From positions 1,736,001-1,800,000 of the forward strand of contig NZ_CP030053.1 in assembly GCF_004114955.1 (NCBI RefSeq): a stretch of DNA of 64,000 nucleotides, given 5' to 3'. Of the stretch, positions 8,137 through 15,475 are shown piece by piece (the first letter of the stretch is position 1; each line of letters begins with the position of its first letter). The notes beneath the pieces were generated by a model that was not told where the DNA came from, did no database searches, and worked only from the letters and a program-made list of their open reading frames with translations. A program made the position numbers and the translations under genes. This DNA comes from Bradyrhizobium guangzhouense. Lineage in GTDB: Bacteria; Pseudomonadota; Alphaproteobacteria; Rhizobiales; Xanthobacteraceae.

Positions 8137-8244
8137 CGTCATTCCGGGGCGCGCCGGCAGGCGCGAGCCCGGAATCCATCGGGCCGCAGAGCCAGAGGAC
8201 AAATGGATTCCGGGCTCGTCGCTGCGCGCCGCCCCGGAATGACG
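8137..8244. repeat. Dispersed palindromic repeat, family B (CGTCATTCCGGGGCG type)
   Basis: Begins CGTCATTCCGGGGCGCG and ends with CGCCCCGGAATGACG. Inner arms GAGCCCGGAATCCAT and ATGGATTCCGGGCTC complete a long cruciform. Other copies are at 17619, 61833 and 62404. Confidence 0.85.
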
Positions 8245-8285
8245 GAAGAGAGACACACGCCTGGCTCCACATCGCCATTGCGAGT

Positions 8286-8963
8286 TCAGCCTCGTGCGAT
8301 GTCGCTCTTTGCAAGGTCCCACATCAGGTTGTAGGTGCCGACGGAAACTGGCGGCGGGAAGGGGGCGGCCGCAGGGCCGGTGAAGCGTTCGGCGATGACG
8401 GCTGAGACCGCACCGACATGCGTGCCGTCGATCAACACGAACCAGTCGCGCGCGCCTTCGTTGCGCGCCGCTGGAATATTCGCCGTCGCGCCCGACAATT
8501 CCGGCTCGCTTTCCAGCAGATGCATCGAGATGATGCCGTCACGGTCTCCCGGCGCCAGCTTTTCTTGCAGTGCATCACGCCATGCCGCCCCATTATCCGG
8601 CGTGGGTCGCAGCCGCACCAGGCCAAGCGCGGCGCCGCGGCCGGTGCCCTTGCTGATGGTGATGCGCGCGACCACGCGCAGCATGTTCTTGAAATGCGCC
8701 ATGGTCCGCTGCGACCATTCGGTCGGGTTGGCGAGCCGCGCGCGATAGGCGGGACTGTCGAGCACGTCCAGCGTCGCGGTCGAATAGAGCGAAAGATATT
8801 TGGGATTTGCGGCGTGCGCGACATAACGGCGCGCTTCCAGAAAACCCTCGATCGCGACGCGCTCTTCCAGATGTTCGCGATCGTACCAGCGGTTGAAATC
8901 GGCCTCATCAGCCGCATCGATATTCATCGACGTCAGCAGCATGCCTGTCCCGGCGAGGGGCAT
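8286..8963 (-). CDS. Uncharacterised protein with two ferredoxin-like (EthD-like) halves
   Basis: A 225-residue soluble protein beginning MPLAGTGMLLTSMNID, followed by FNRWYDREHLEERVAIEGFLEARRY, the WYDxEH pattern seen in EthD and dimeric alpha/beta-barrel proteins of unknown function. A second half (LGLVRLRPTP and HLLESEPELSG) looks like a diverged repeat of the fold. No reaction can be assigned. Removing the IS630 element restores an arrangement in which its ATG lies only about 27 bases after the pip stop, so it was probably the last gene of the pqq-pip operon. Transcription now would have to pass through or start in the element. Confidence 0.7.
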   Translation of the reverse strand: MPLAGTGMLLTSMNIDAADEADFNRWYDREHLEERVAIEGFLEARRYVAHAANPKYLSLYSTATLDVLDSPAYRARLANPTEWSQRTMAHFKNMLRVVARITISKGTGRGAALGLVRLRPTPDNGAAWRDALQEKLAPGDRDGIISMHLLESEPELSGATANIPAARNEGARDWFVLIDGTHVGAVSAVIAERFTGPAAAPFPPPVSVGTYNLMWDLAKSDIARG

Positions 8964-9081
8964 TGTTCTTGTTGTCCTTGCTTTCGCGCGTTAGAGCATG
9001 TTGGGGTCGACTTGAATCGCAGGGATTCCCAAAGGGAGCGAACCGTGATTCATCCTTGAGACCGGGAGGAGGCCGGCAGGG

Positions 9082-9465
9082 ATGGCGCATGGAGAAGCTC
9101 TTCGCATTCGGGTGATCAAGGCCGTCGTTGAGGATGGCCTTTCGCGGAACGAGGCGGCCCGGATATTCCGGGTCGGGATCGCGAGCGCGATCCGCTGGGT
9201 GAAGGCGTTTGAGGAAACGCAGCGCACGGCGGCTTTGCCGACCGGCGGTGACCGGCGTTCTGTGCTGAAGCCGCATCGGGACTGGCTCTTGGAGCTTCGG
9301 CGCAAAGAGAACGATCTGACGCTCGATGCGATCGCCGAGCGACTGCTTCGCAGGCATGGCGTCGAAGCCGACAAGTCGATGCTGTCGCGCTTCTTTGCCG
9401 GTGAGGGCATCAGCTTCAAAAAAAACCGTGCACGCCAGCGAACAGGATCGTCCCGACGTCGTTGA
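9082..9465 (+). CDS. IS630 transposase, N-terminal (DNA-binding) part
   Basis: A 127-residue frame starting MAHGEALRIRVIKAV. It contains the helix-turn-helix region GLSRNEAARIFRVGIASAIRWVKAF and the linker TGGDRRSVLKPHRDWLLEL. It enters a run of eight A residues (9418-9425) after GISFKK and then terminates out of frame. Removing one A, or adding two, joins it to the downstream catalytic frame and gives the usual HASEQDRPDV continuation. This is either a programmed slippage site or a recent frameshift. Confidence 0.8.
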   Translation: MAHGEALRIRVIKAVVEDGLSRNEAARIFRVGIASAIRWVKAFEETQRTAALPTGGDRRSVLKPHRDWLLELRRKENDLTLDAIAERLLRRHGVEADKSMLSRFFAGEGISFKKNRARQRTGSSRRR

Positions 9466-10021
9466 GCGCCGACAAGCGTGGCGGTGCGCGCAAACCAGCC
9501 TTGGCGGTCGGCTCATCTTCCTCGACGAGACCTGGACGACGACGGCGATGACGCGTCGTTACGCCTGGGCCGATGTCGGCACACGCGCCTTGGGCCATGC
9601 GCCGCACGGACATTGGAAGACGACGACGTTCCTTGCCGGCCTGACCTGCAAGGGGCTGATAGCGCCGTTTGTGCTCGACGGGCCGATCAACGCCGAGTGC
9701 TTCTTCGCCTATGTCGAGCAAATCCTCGTCCCCGCGCTGCGCGAAGGCGACACGGTGATCCTCGACAATTTGTCGAGCCATAAGAACGAAGCGGCTCGGC
9801 GTCTCATCGCCGACGCCGGCGCGAGCCTCCTGTTCCTGCCGCCCTACAGCCCCGATCTCAATCCAATCGAGATGGCCTTCGCCAAACTCAAAGAACTGCT
9901 GCGCCAAGCCCAAGCTAGAACCGTCGATGCCCTCTGGGACCTCATTGGCCGCTCTCTAAGCCTCTTTACCCCCGAAGAATGCGCCAATTACATCCGTCAT
10001 TGCGGGTACAATCCGCTTTGA
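9326..10021 (+). CDS. IS630 transposase, C-terminal catalytic (DDE) part
   Basis: The real protein segment begins around 9419, where the frame reads KKTVHASEQDRPDVVERR. The DDE residues are visible: D in LIFLDETWTTT, D in VILDNLSSHKN, and E in PPYSPDLNPIE. The frame ends with CANYIRHCGYNPL and a TGA at 10019-10021. It is intact except that it needs the frameshift at the A8 run. The upstream part of this open frame, 9326-9418, is only the shadow of the N-terminal frame. Confidence 0.8.
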   Translation: MRSPSDCFAGMASKPTSRCCRASLPVRASASKKTVHASEQDRPDVVERRQAWRCAQTSLGGRLIFLDETWTTTAMTRRYAWADVGTRALGHAPHGHWKTTTFLAGLTCKGLIAPFVLDGPINAECFFAYVEQILVPALREGDTVILDNLSSHKNEAARRLIADAGASLLFLPPYSPDLNPIEMAFAKLKELLRQAQARTVDALWDLIGRSLSLFTPEECANYIRHCGYNPL

Positions 10022-10079
10022 TCGCAACTCGCTCTAGCGAGCGGCCTTCGATGCAAGGTCGGAGATCGACTTCATCACC
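9783..10079. repeat. Tandem duplication, copy 1 (297 bp)
   Basis: Begins AGAACGAAGCGG inside the transposase gene and ends CTTCATCACC inside the former pip 3' end. It is followed directly by an identical second copy. It holds the last 254 bp of the IS630 element and 43 bp beyond it. The junction shows no microhomology by eye. Confidence 0.9.
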
Positions 10080-10376
10080 AGAACGAAGCGGCTCGGCGTC
10101 TCATCGCCGACGCCGGCGCGAGCCTCCTGTTCCTGCCGCCCTACAGCCCCGATCTCAATCCAATCGAGATGGCCTTCGCCAAACTCAAAGAACTGCTGCG
10201 CCAAGCCCAAGCTAGAACCGTCGATGCCCTCTGGGACCTCATTGGCCGCTCTCTAAGCCTCTTTACCCCCGAAGAATGCGCCAATTACATCCGTCATTGC
10301 GGGTACAATCCGCTTTGATCGCAACTCGCTCTAGCGAGCGGCCTTCGATGCAAGGTCGGAGATCGACTTCATCACC
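10080..10376. repeat. Tandem duplication, copy 2, with a truncated IS630 end
   Basis: Identical to 9783-10079 as far as I can read. Bases 10080-10333 are an orphan right end of the IS630 element, encoding about 79 C-terminal transposase residues without a start. Bases 10331-10376 are the live 3' end of pip. Copy 1 carries a dead 46-bp duplicate of that pip tail at 10034-10079. Confidence 0.9.
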
Positions 10377-11305
10377 GCGTCCCGCACGCCGGCATCATAG
10401 AGCGAATGTCCGGCTTCTTCCACGATCCTGACCTCGGAACCCGGCCAAACCTTCGCCAGACCCGCGGATGTCTCGGGCGGGCACAACAGATCGTAGCGCC
10501 CCTGCACGATAATGCCGGGAATGCCGGCCAGCCTGCCTGCGTTCCGCAACAACTGGTCTTCGCTCATGAAGGAATCGTTGATGAAATAATGCGCCTCCAT
10601 GAACGGCGTCGCCGGCAGGGTGCGCCAGACGTTGAGCGAGGCGAGATCAAGTCGCGTCTTGGCCGCCTTGTGCTCCGACAGGGCGCGCTCGGTATCATGC
10701 CACGCGCGCGAAGCGGGCCCGTGCACGGCGGGATCCGCATCGAGAATGCGGCGATAATAGGCTTCCACTGGTCGCGCACGCTCTTGCGGCGGCAGCACAC
10801 TCAAGAAGTCCTCGTGCAGCGCTGGATAGAACTGCGCCAGGCGCGAGGTGAAGGCTGTCGCGACCTCCGCTTGCGTGCCCAGAAACGTCGCACGCAATGC
10901 GATGCCGGAGACGCGCTCGGGATGGGCTTCTGCATAAGCCAGCGCCAGCGTCGCGCCCCAGGAGCCGCCCGCGACGATCCAGCGGTCGAAGCCGCACTTC
11001 TCGCGGATCTTCTCCATGTCGGCGATCAGGTGCGCCGTCGTGTTGTGCTCGCGCGAGCCCTTCGGGCGGCTGCGGCCGCAGCCGCGCTGGTCGAACAGCA
11101 CGGCGTGCATGCGCTCGGGATCGAACAGCCGGCGATGATCGGGCTGACAGCCGGAGCCCGGCCCGCCATGCAGATAGATCGCGGGAATGCCGTCAGCGCG
11201 GCCGACGGTTTCGACATAGAGCTCATGGCCGTCACCGACGTCGAGCATGCCTGACGTCAGCGGCGCAAAGGGATCGGCGCCTCTGGCGGCCGCGTCAGGC
11301 ATCAT
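10331..11305 (-). CDS. pip: Proline iminopeptidase (alpha/beta hydrolase)
   Basis: About 324 residues of the S33 peptidase family, which releases N-terminal proline. Seen are HGGPGSGCQPDHRRLFDP, the oxyanion HGGPG motif, and FDQRGCGRS. The nucleophile elbow is AGGSWGATLALAYA, and the late catalytic residues are the Asp in QGRYDLLCPP and the His in EEAGHSLYD. The start (11305 or 11302) overlaps the pqqE stop by 8-11 bases, so it is translated with the PQQ operon. Its stop codon is the insertion site of the IS630 element, and its last 46 bases lie in the duplicated segment. Confidence 0.88.
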   Translation of the reverse strand: MMPDAAARGADPFAPLTSGMLDVGDGHELYVETVGRADGIPAIYLHGGPGSGCQPDHRRLFDPERMHAVLFDQRGCGRSRPKGSREHNTTAHLIADMEKIREKCGFDRWIVAGGSWGATLALAYAEAHPERVSGIALRATFLGTQAEVATAFTSRLAQFYPALHEDFLSVLPPQERARPVEAYYRRILDADPAVHGPASRAWHDTERALSEHKAAKTRLDLASLNVWRTLPATPFMEAHYFINDSFMSEDQLLRNAGRLAGIPGIIVQGRYDLLCPPETSAGLAKVWPGSEVRIVEEAGHSLYDAGVRDAVMKSISDLASKAAR

Positions 11306-12488
11306 TCCCCGATTCCAGGGTGCCGCCGGCGAAGTTGCGGTAGAGGAAGCGGCTGGTGTCGCCCTCGGCCTCGCGCTCGGCCTGCTTGAAGATGGTCTCG
11401 TGCAGCGGCGATAGCGCACAGGCCGGGTCGGTGTTGGCGGCATCGCCGGTCAGCGCAAAGGCCTGGCAGCGGCAGCCGCCGAAATCGATCTCGCGGAATT
11501 CGCAAGATTTGCACGGCTCCTTCATCCAGCCGGTGCCGCGATAGCGGTTGAAGGCCTCCGAGTTCTGCCAGATCCAGGCGATCGAATGGTTGGAGCGCAC
11601 CGACAGGAAATCGAGCCCGGTGATGCTCTCGGCGGCATGGCAGGGCAGCACCTTGCCGGCAGGCGAGATGTTGAAGAATTGCCGGCCCCAGCCGCCCATG
11701 CATTTCTTCGGCCGCAGCGCGTAATAATCGGGGACGACGTAGTCGATGGCGAGCGTGCCCTTGAGCCGCTCGCGCGCCTCCTCGACGAGGCGGGTGCATT
11801 CATCGAGCTGTGCCACCGTCGGCATCAGCGCGGCGCGGTTTTTCAAGGCCCAGCCGTAATACTGGACGTTGGCGACCTCGAGCCGGTCGGCATCGAGATC
11901 GACGGACATCTGGATGATCTCGGGGAGCTGATGCAAATTCTGCCGGTGCATCACCGCGTTCACGGTGAGCGGCAGATCCAGCTCGCGGGTCCATTTCGCG
12001 ACTTCGAGCTTCTTGCGGTGGCCCCCCTTGTAGCCGGCGACGCGATCGGCGAGGCCTTCCTCGATGCCCTGGAACGAGATCTGGACATGGCAAAGCCCTG
12101 CATCGGCGAGCTCGCCGAGCTTCTCGCGCGTCAGCAGCACGGCCGAGGTGATCAGGTTGGTGTAGAGGCCGACGTCGCTGGCATGCTTGACCAGCTCGAC
12201 CAGGTCTTTCCGCGCAGTCGGCTCGCCGCCGGAGAAATGCACCTGCAGCACGCCGATCTCGGCGAGCTCGCTCAAGACCCTCTTCCATTCGTCCGTGGTC
12301 AGCTCCTTGCCCGAGCGGTCGAGCTCGACCGGGTTGGAGCAATACGGGCATTGCAGCGGGCAGCGATGGGTGATCTCGAGCAGCACCGCAAGGGGAATGC
12401 CGAACGTCTCCGCCGTCGAGCGGGTCTTCTCCAGCACGGCGAGGCTGTCGCTGGCGTCGGGCGGGGTGGTCGGGAGCACATCGCTCAT
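11295..12488 (-). CDS. pqqE: PQQ biosynthesis radical SAM protein PqqE
   Basis: A 397-residue radical SAM enzyme that forms the Glu-Tyr carbon-carbon crosslink in PqqA. The SAM cluster motif is CPLQCPYC (Cys43, 47, 50), followed by HFSGGEPTARKDL. The C-terminal SPASM cysteines appear in KKCMGGWGRQF, CKSCEFREIDFGGCRCQAF and DPACALSP. The ATG overlaps the pqqD stop (ATGA) and the end overlaps pip. Its length is normal for the family. Confidence 0.96.
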   Translation of the reverse strand: MSDVLPTTPPDASDSLAVLEKTRSTAETFGIPLAVLLEITHRCPLQCPYCSNPVELDRSGKELTTDEWKRVLSELAEIGVLQVHFSGGEPTARKDLVELVKHASDVGLYTNLITSAVLLTREKLGELADAGLCHVQISFQGIEEGLADRVAGYKGGHRKKLEVAKWTRELDLPLTVNAVMHRQNLHQLPEIIQMSVDLDADRLEVANVQYYGWALKNRAALMPTVAQLDECTRLVEEARERLKGTLAIDYVVPDYYALRPKKCMGGWGRQFFNISPAGKVLPCHAAESITGLDFLSVRSNHSIAWIWQNSEAFNRYRGTGWMKEPCKSCEFREIDFGGCRCQAFALTGDAANTDPACALSPLHETIFKQAEREAEGDTSRFLYRNFAGGTLESGNDA

Positions 12489-12796
12489 GGCGTCTTCTCC
12501 CTGATTTCGGTGAGGAACCCCTTGTCGGCGAGATCCTGCAGCATGACGATGACGTCGGCGAGGATCGCTTCGCGCGGCGCGGCATATTTCGCCGCCAGTT
12601 GATCGGCGACATCGCCGACATTGCGCTCGCCGTCGCAGAGCTGCAAGACCTCGACGGCAATCTCGTCCGGCGCCAGCACCCGTTCCGGCGCCAGGATCAC
12701 CCAGACCTTGCGCGTCTCGTCATATTTCAGCTTGGCATGCCGCGGCAGCACGGGGCGGCTTGCCTCGCTGACGCTGATGTTCCGCGGCCCGGCCAT
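12485..12796 (-). CDS. pqqD: PqqA-binding chaperone PqqD
   Basis: A 103-residue RRE-fold protein that binds the PqqA peptide and presents it to PqqE. Typical features are RPVLPRHAKLKYDETRKVWV, then ILAPERVLAPDEIAVEVLQLCDGERNV and the C-terminal helix with MLQDLADKGFL. It lies 10 bp after pqqC and overlaps pqqE by four bases. Confidence 0.95.
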   Translation of the reverse strand: MAGPRNISVSEASRPVLPRHAKLKYDETRKVWVILAPERVLAPDEIAVEVLQLCDGERNVGDVADQLAAKYAAPREAILADVIVMLQDLADKGFLTEIREKTP

Positions 12797-12806
12797 TGCT
12801 GTCCTC

Positions 12807-13586
12807 TCAACTCACCTTGGGCACGAACGCGCCCGGCGGAATGTTGCCCTCGACATAGGCGTGCTGGAGCGCATCGAGCTGAACCCACAGCACGTTGGTC
12901 TTGAAGATCAGCGCGTTGCACACAAGCGCGCGCTGCTCCGGCGTCGTGGCGTGCGCCTTGACATAGTCGAGCGCGAAGTTCGCATCCCGCGGCGCCTGCG
13001 TCAGGCGGCGCTTGAAGTAGCTCATGATGTCAGGATTGACGAAATCATAGTGCTCCAGCATGCCGGCGATGCGCTCTTCGTGCAGGTTCGGCGCGAACAA
13101 TTCGGTGAGCGAGGAGGCGATCGCCTCCAGCGGGCTCTTTTCGCGGCAATAGTGGACATAAGCCTCGACCGCGAAGCGGGTTGCCGGCAGGATGCCTTCG
13201 GTGGATTCCACATAGGCGGTGTCGAGGCCGAGGCCTTCGGTCAGTTTCAGCCAGCGCTCGATGCCGCCCTCGGAGCCGACATCGCCGTCATGGTCCTCGA
13301 TGCGGTGGCGCCATTCCAGGCGCGTGGCGCGGTCGCGGAAGCGCGAGATCACCACCGCGTCCTTGATCGGGATCGTGCTCTGGTAATAGTAGCGGTTCAG
13401 CGCCCAGGCCTGCACCTGGCCCTTGTTCAGCTTGCCGCCGTGCAGCAGCTTATGGAACGGATGCAGGCTGTGATAGCGCGTCGCACCGATATGGCGCAGC
13501 GTCGCCTCCAGCTCTTCCGCCGAGTTGAGCCTGATGTCCTTGCCGACAGAGAGCGCGGTCATTCCGGTCATGGATGCAGCAGTCAC
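12807..13586 (-). CDS. pqqC: Pyrroloquinoline-quinone synthase PqqC
   Basis: Cofactor-free oxidase catalysing the final ring closure and oxidation to PQQ. Family motifs are seen: YHSLHPFHKLLHGGKLNKGQVQAWALNRYYYQ, given here as YHSLHPFHK, LHGGKLNKGQ and WALNRYYYQ, then IPIKDAV and RHRIEDHDG. The open frame begins with a GTG at 13586 that overlaps the pqqB stop; ATGs at 13571 and 13562 (MTALSVGKDIRL) are alternative starts, the last matching the usual family beginning. Confidence 0.95.
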   Translation of the reverse strand: MTAASMTGMTALSVGKDIRLNSAEELEATLRHIGATRYHSLHPFHKLLHGGKLNKGQVQAWALNRYYYQSTIPIKDAVVISRFRDRATRLEWRHRIEDHDGDVGSEGGIERWLKLTEGLGLDTAYVESTEGILPATRFAVEAYVHYCREKSPLEAIASSLTELFAPNLHEERIAGMLEHYDFVNPDIMSYFKRRLTQAPRDANFALDYVKAHATTPEQRALVCNALIFKTNVLWVQLDALQHAYVEGNIPPGAFVPKVS

Positions 13587-14512
13587 AGCACGATCTCCGT
13601 TCCGTCTGCGGGAATCTGCCAGCCCGCGGCCTCGGCCGTCTTGCGTTCAGGCGACGCAGGCAGCAGCGCCGGGTTCGAATTGTTGATGTGTAGAAATATC
13701 TTTCTGCCGATCGAGAGATCGGCGAGCCGCGCAATCGCGCCGTCGTCGCCGGACATCGCGACGTGGCCCATGCTCTTGCCGGTTTTGTGGCCGAGCCCGC
13801 GCTTGATCATCTCGTCGTCCTGCCAGACCGTGCCGTCGAAGAACACCAGCGCGGCACCGTCGATCTCGGCCTTCAGCGCCTCGGTGATTTCGGCGCAGGC
13901 GGCGATGAAGTAGAAGCACTTGCCGGTCGCTTTGTCGGTGATCTTCAGCCCCAGCGTATCGCCATCGCCGCTCTCGCCGCCCGGATGCGCCTTGCCTTCG
14001 AGATACCAGGCCGATTTGCCTGGCACCGCGAAGGGCCGCACCTCGAGCCCTGACCGTGCACCATCAGGAAATCGCGGCTCAAAGGGCTCGCCGATTCCGA
14101 TCGGCTGGCGCTTGACGGTCTTCTCGTTCAGCACGTTGAAGATGCTGTTGCTGGCCAGGATCGCCAGCACCTTCTCATGCGCGTAAACCGTGAAGGGCGA
14201 GCCCTCGCGCATCGACAAGAGGCCCGCGACGGCATCGACTTCGCTGTTGGTCAGGATCACGCCGGCAACGGGCGTATGGCGCAGCGCGCCCGCCTTGGGA
14301 TGCAGTTGCGGCGTGGCATTCAATTGCTGGCGCAGATCAGGGGAGGCGTTGATCAGGAACCAGTGCTCGCCGTCGCCGCTGAAGGCGACCGAGGCCTGGG
14401 TTCGACAAAGTTCTTGGCCGTTTTCACGGGCCGCCCGGCAGCCCTCACACCCGCAATTCCATTGCGGGACTCCGCCGCCGGCCCCGGCGCCCAGGACGAC
14501 GACGCGAAGCAT
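13583..14512 (-). CDS. pqqB: PQQ biosynthesis protein PqqB
   Basis: A 309-residue metallo-beta-lactamase-fold oxygenase of PQQ synthesis. It starts MLRVVVLGAGAGGGVPQWNC, with the conserved CGCEGCRAAR segment next. Later motifs include SVAFSGDGEHWFLINASPDLRQQL, seen here as SVAFSGDG and NASPDLRQQ, and HVAMSGDDGAIARL near the end. It follows pqqA by 134 bp and overlaps pqqC. Confidence 0.95.
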   Translation of the reverse strand: MLRVVVLGAGAGGGVPQWNCGCEGCRAARENGQELCRTQASVAFSGDGEHWFLINASPDLRQQLNATPQLHPKAGALRHTPVAGVILTNSEVDAVAGLLSMREGSPFTVYAHEKVLAILASNSIFNVLNEKTVKRQPIGIGEPFEPRFPDGARSGLEVRPFAVPGKSAWYLEGKAHPGGESGDGDTLGLKITDKATGKCFYFIAACAEITEALKAEIDGAALVFFDGTVWQDDEMIKRGLGHKTGKSMGHVAMSGDDGAIARLADLSIGRKIFLHINNSNPALLPASPERKTAEAAGWQIPADGTEIVL

Positions 14513-14577
14513 GATCCGTCTCCTGGAAGCAACGTCGCGAGGTGGATCCTCAGGATCAAAAGGACTTGGACGACACA

Positions 14578-14596
14578 GTTTCCAGCGGTCGGAAAC
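14578..14596. other. Small hairpin between pqqA and pqqB
   Basis: GTTTCC and GGAAAC pair across a 7-base loop in the 134-bp gap after pqqA. A stem here could lower transcription of pqqB-E relative to the highly needed pqqA peptide, as a partial terminator. There is no T-run, so this is a weak call. Confidence 0.3.
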
Positions 14597-14646
14597 CGAT
14601 CGTGACCGAAAGACCCACCTGCGCAGAACGCAGACTCACCAACCGC

Positions 14647-14727
14647 TTATTTGCGGGTGGCGCTCACATACATGTTGATTTCCATGCCGCAGGGCACTTC
14701 GACGATCTTGGGGGCTTTCCAGGCCAT
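14647..14727 (-). CDS. pqqA: PQQ precursor peptide PqqA
   Basis: A 26-residue peptide starting MAWKAPKIVEV and ending YVSATRK. The Glu16 and Tyr20 whose carbon skeletons become PQQ are exactly in place (MEINMY, residues 15-20). A GGAGAG ribosome site precedes the ATG. It is the first gene of the leftward pqqABCDE-pip operon. The promoter must lie in the 250-bp gap to the divergent DUF6894 gene; no clear consensus was recognised there. Confidence 0.95.
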   Translation of the reverse strand: MAWKAPKIVEVPCGMEINMYVSATRK

Positions 14728-14977
14728 TTTGGCTCTCCATTTTCGCGATTTCGGACGTGTCCGCCCGAGGTTAAATTACTGCGGGCGTAAAAGTTCGCCA
14801 GTGAAATTTTCCCGAGCGCAGTCATATTGCGCCGCGACAAACCCACGGGGAACAGTACTTTCTGGTGATACGGCCTTGCGTCTGGCGCATTCGGTCGCGA
14901 ACCCTGTGCTGATAAAGCAGTTGTGAGTGCAGTGCAGCTTTCAATCCGGTACAGGCCGCTTTAGCTGGAATCTCGTG

Positions 14978-15235
14978 ATGCCCAAATATTTCTTCAACAC
15001 CCGTATCGGTGACGAACTGATCGTGGACCCCGATGGCGAGGATCTGCGCAATCCCGATCGCGCCTGGGAGGTCGCCCGCCAGATGATCCTGGAGGTGGTG
15101 AAATCCGAAGGCGCCCAGCCGGCCTTGCTCGAGGCGGTCATCGAGGTGACCGACGACGATGGCGAGATCGTGCTCGAATTCCCCTTCACCGAGGCGCTGC
15201 TGGACATCGAGGACGAGTCCGAGACAAGGCATTAG
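14978..15235 (+). CDS. DUF6894-family small protein
   Basis: 85 residues starting MPKYFFNTRIGDELIVDPDG, then LRNPDRAWEVARQMILE, the pattern of the DUF6894 family common in Rhizobiales (short acidic proteins beginning MPRYFF or MPKYFF). The function is unknown. It is transcribed away from the pqq operon and followed by a family A repeat. Confidence 0.75.
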   Translation: MPKYFFNTRIGDELIVDPDGEDLRNPDRAWEVARQMILEVVKSEGAQPALLEAVIEVTDDDGEIVLEFPFTEALLDIEDESETRH

Positions 15236-15258
15236 GGGCGTCCACCGCTCTTTCCCCT

Positions 15259-15375
15259 CGTCATTGCGAGGAGCTCTTGCTCCCTCCACGTCATTGCGAG
15301 CGTAGCGAAGCAATCCAGAGTGTCGCTGCGGAGGCAGTCTGGATTGCTTCGTCGCAAGGGCTCCTCGCAATGACG
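15259..15375. repeat. Dispersed palindromic repeat, family A, with an extra half unit
   Basis: The full unit is 15289-15375. It is preceded by a second CGTCATTGCGAGGAGCTC end (15259-15288) matching the right arm of the family in inverted form. The result is three ends in a row, a partial tandem or nested copy. Confidence 0.8.
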
Positions 15376-15475
15376 GAGGCGCGAGCCGGGATCAAACCCA
15401 CCTTCCACCCTGCGAAATCCGCATGGCTTTGCCGCGATCCCGGCGCTAAAAGACGCCGGTCATACGGAGCAAGTC

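Larger units (their letters stand above)
8992..10036 (+). mobile_element. IS630-family insertion sequence
   Basis: The element is bounded by TA dinucleotides (8992-8993 and 10035-10036), the expected IS630 target duplication. The imperfect terminal inverted repeats begin GAGCATGTTG at the left and, read inward from the right, GAGCGAGTTG. It is about 1.05 kb and carries a DDE transposase in two overlapping frames. It sits exactly at the TA of the pip stop codon: the ancestral stop reads TAA once the element is removed, and TAG now. The right end is present again downstream at 10080-10333 because of a tandem duplication. Confidence 0.85.
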
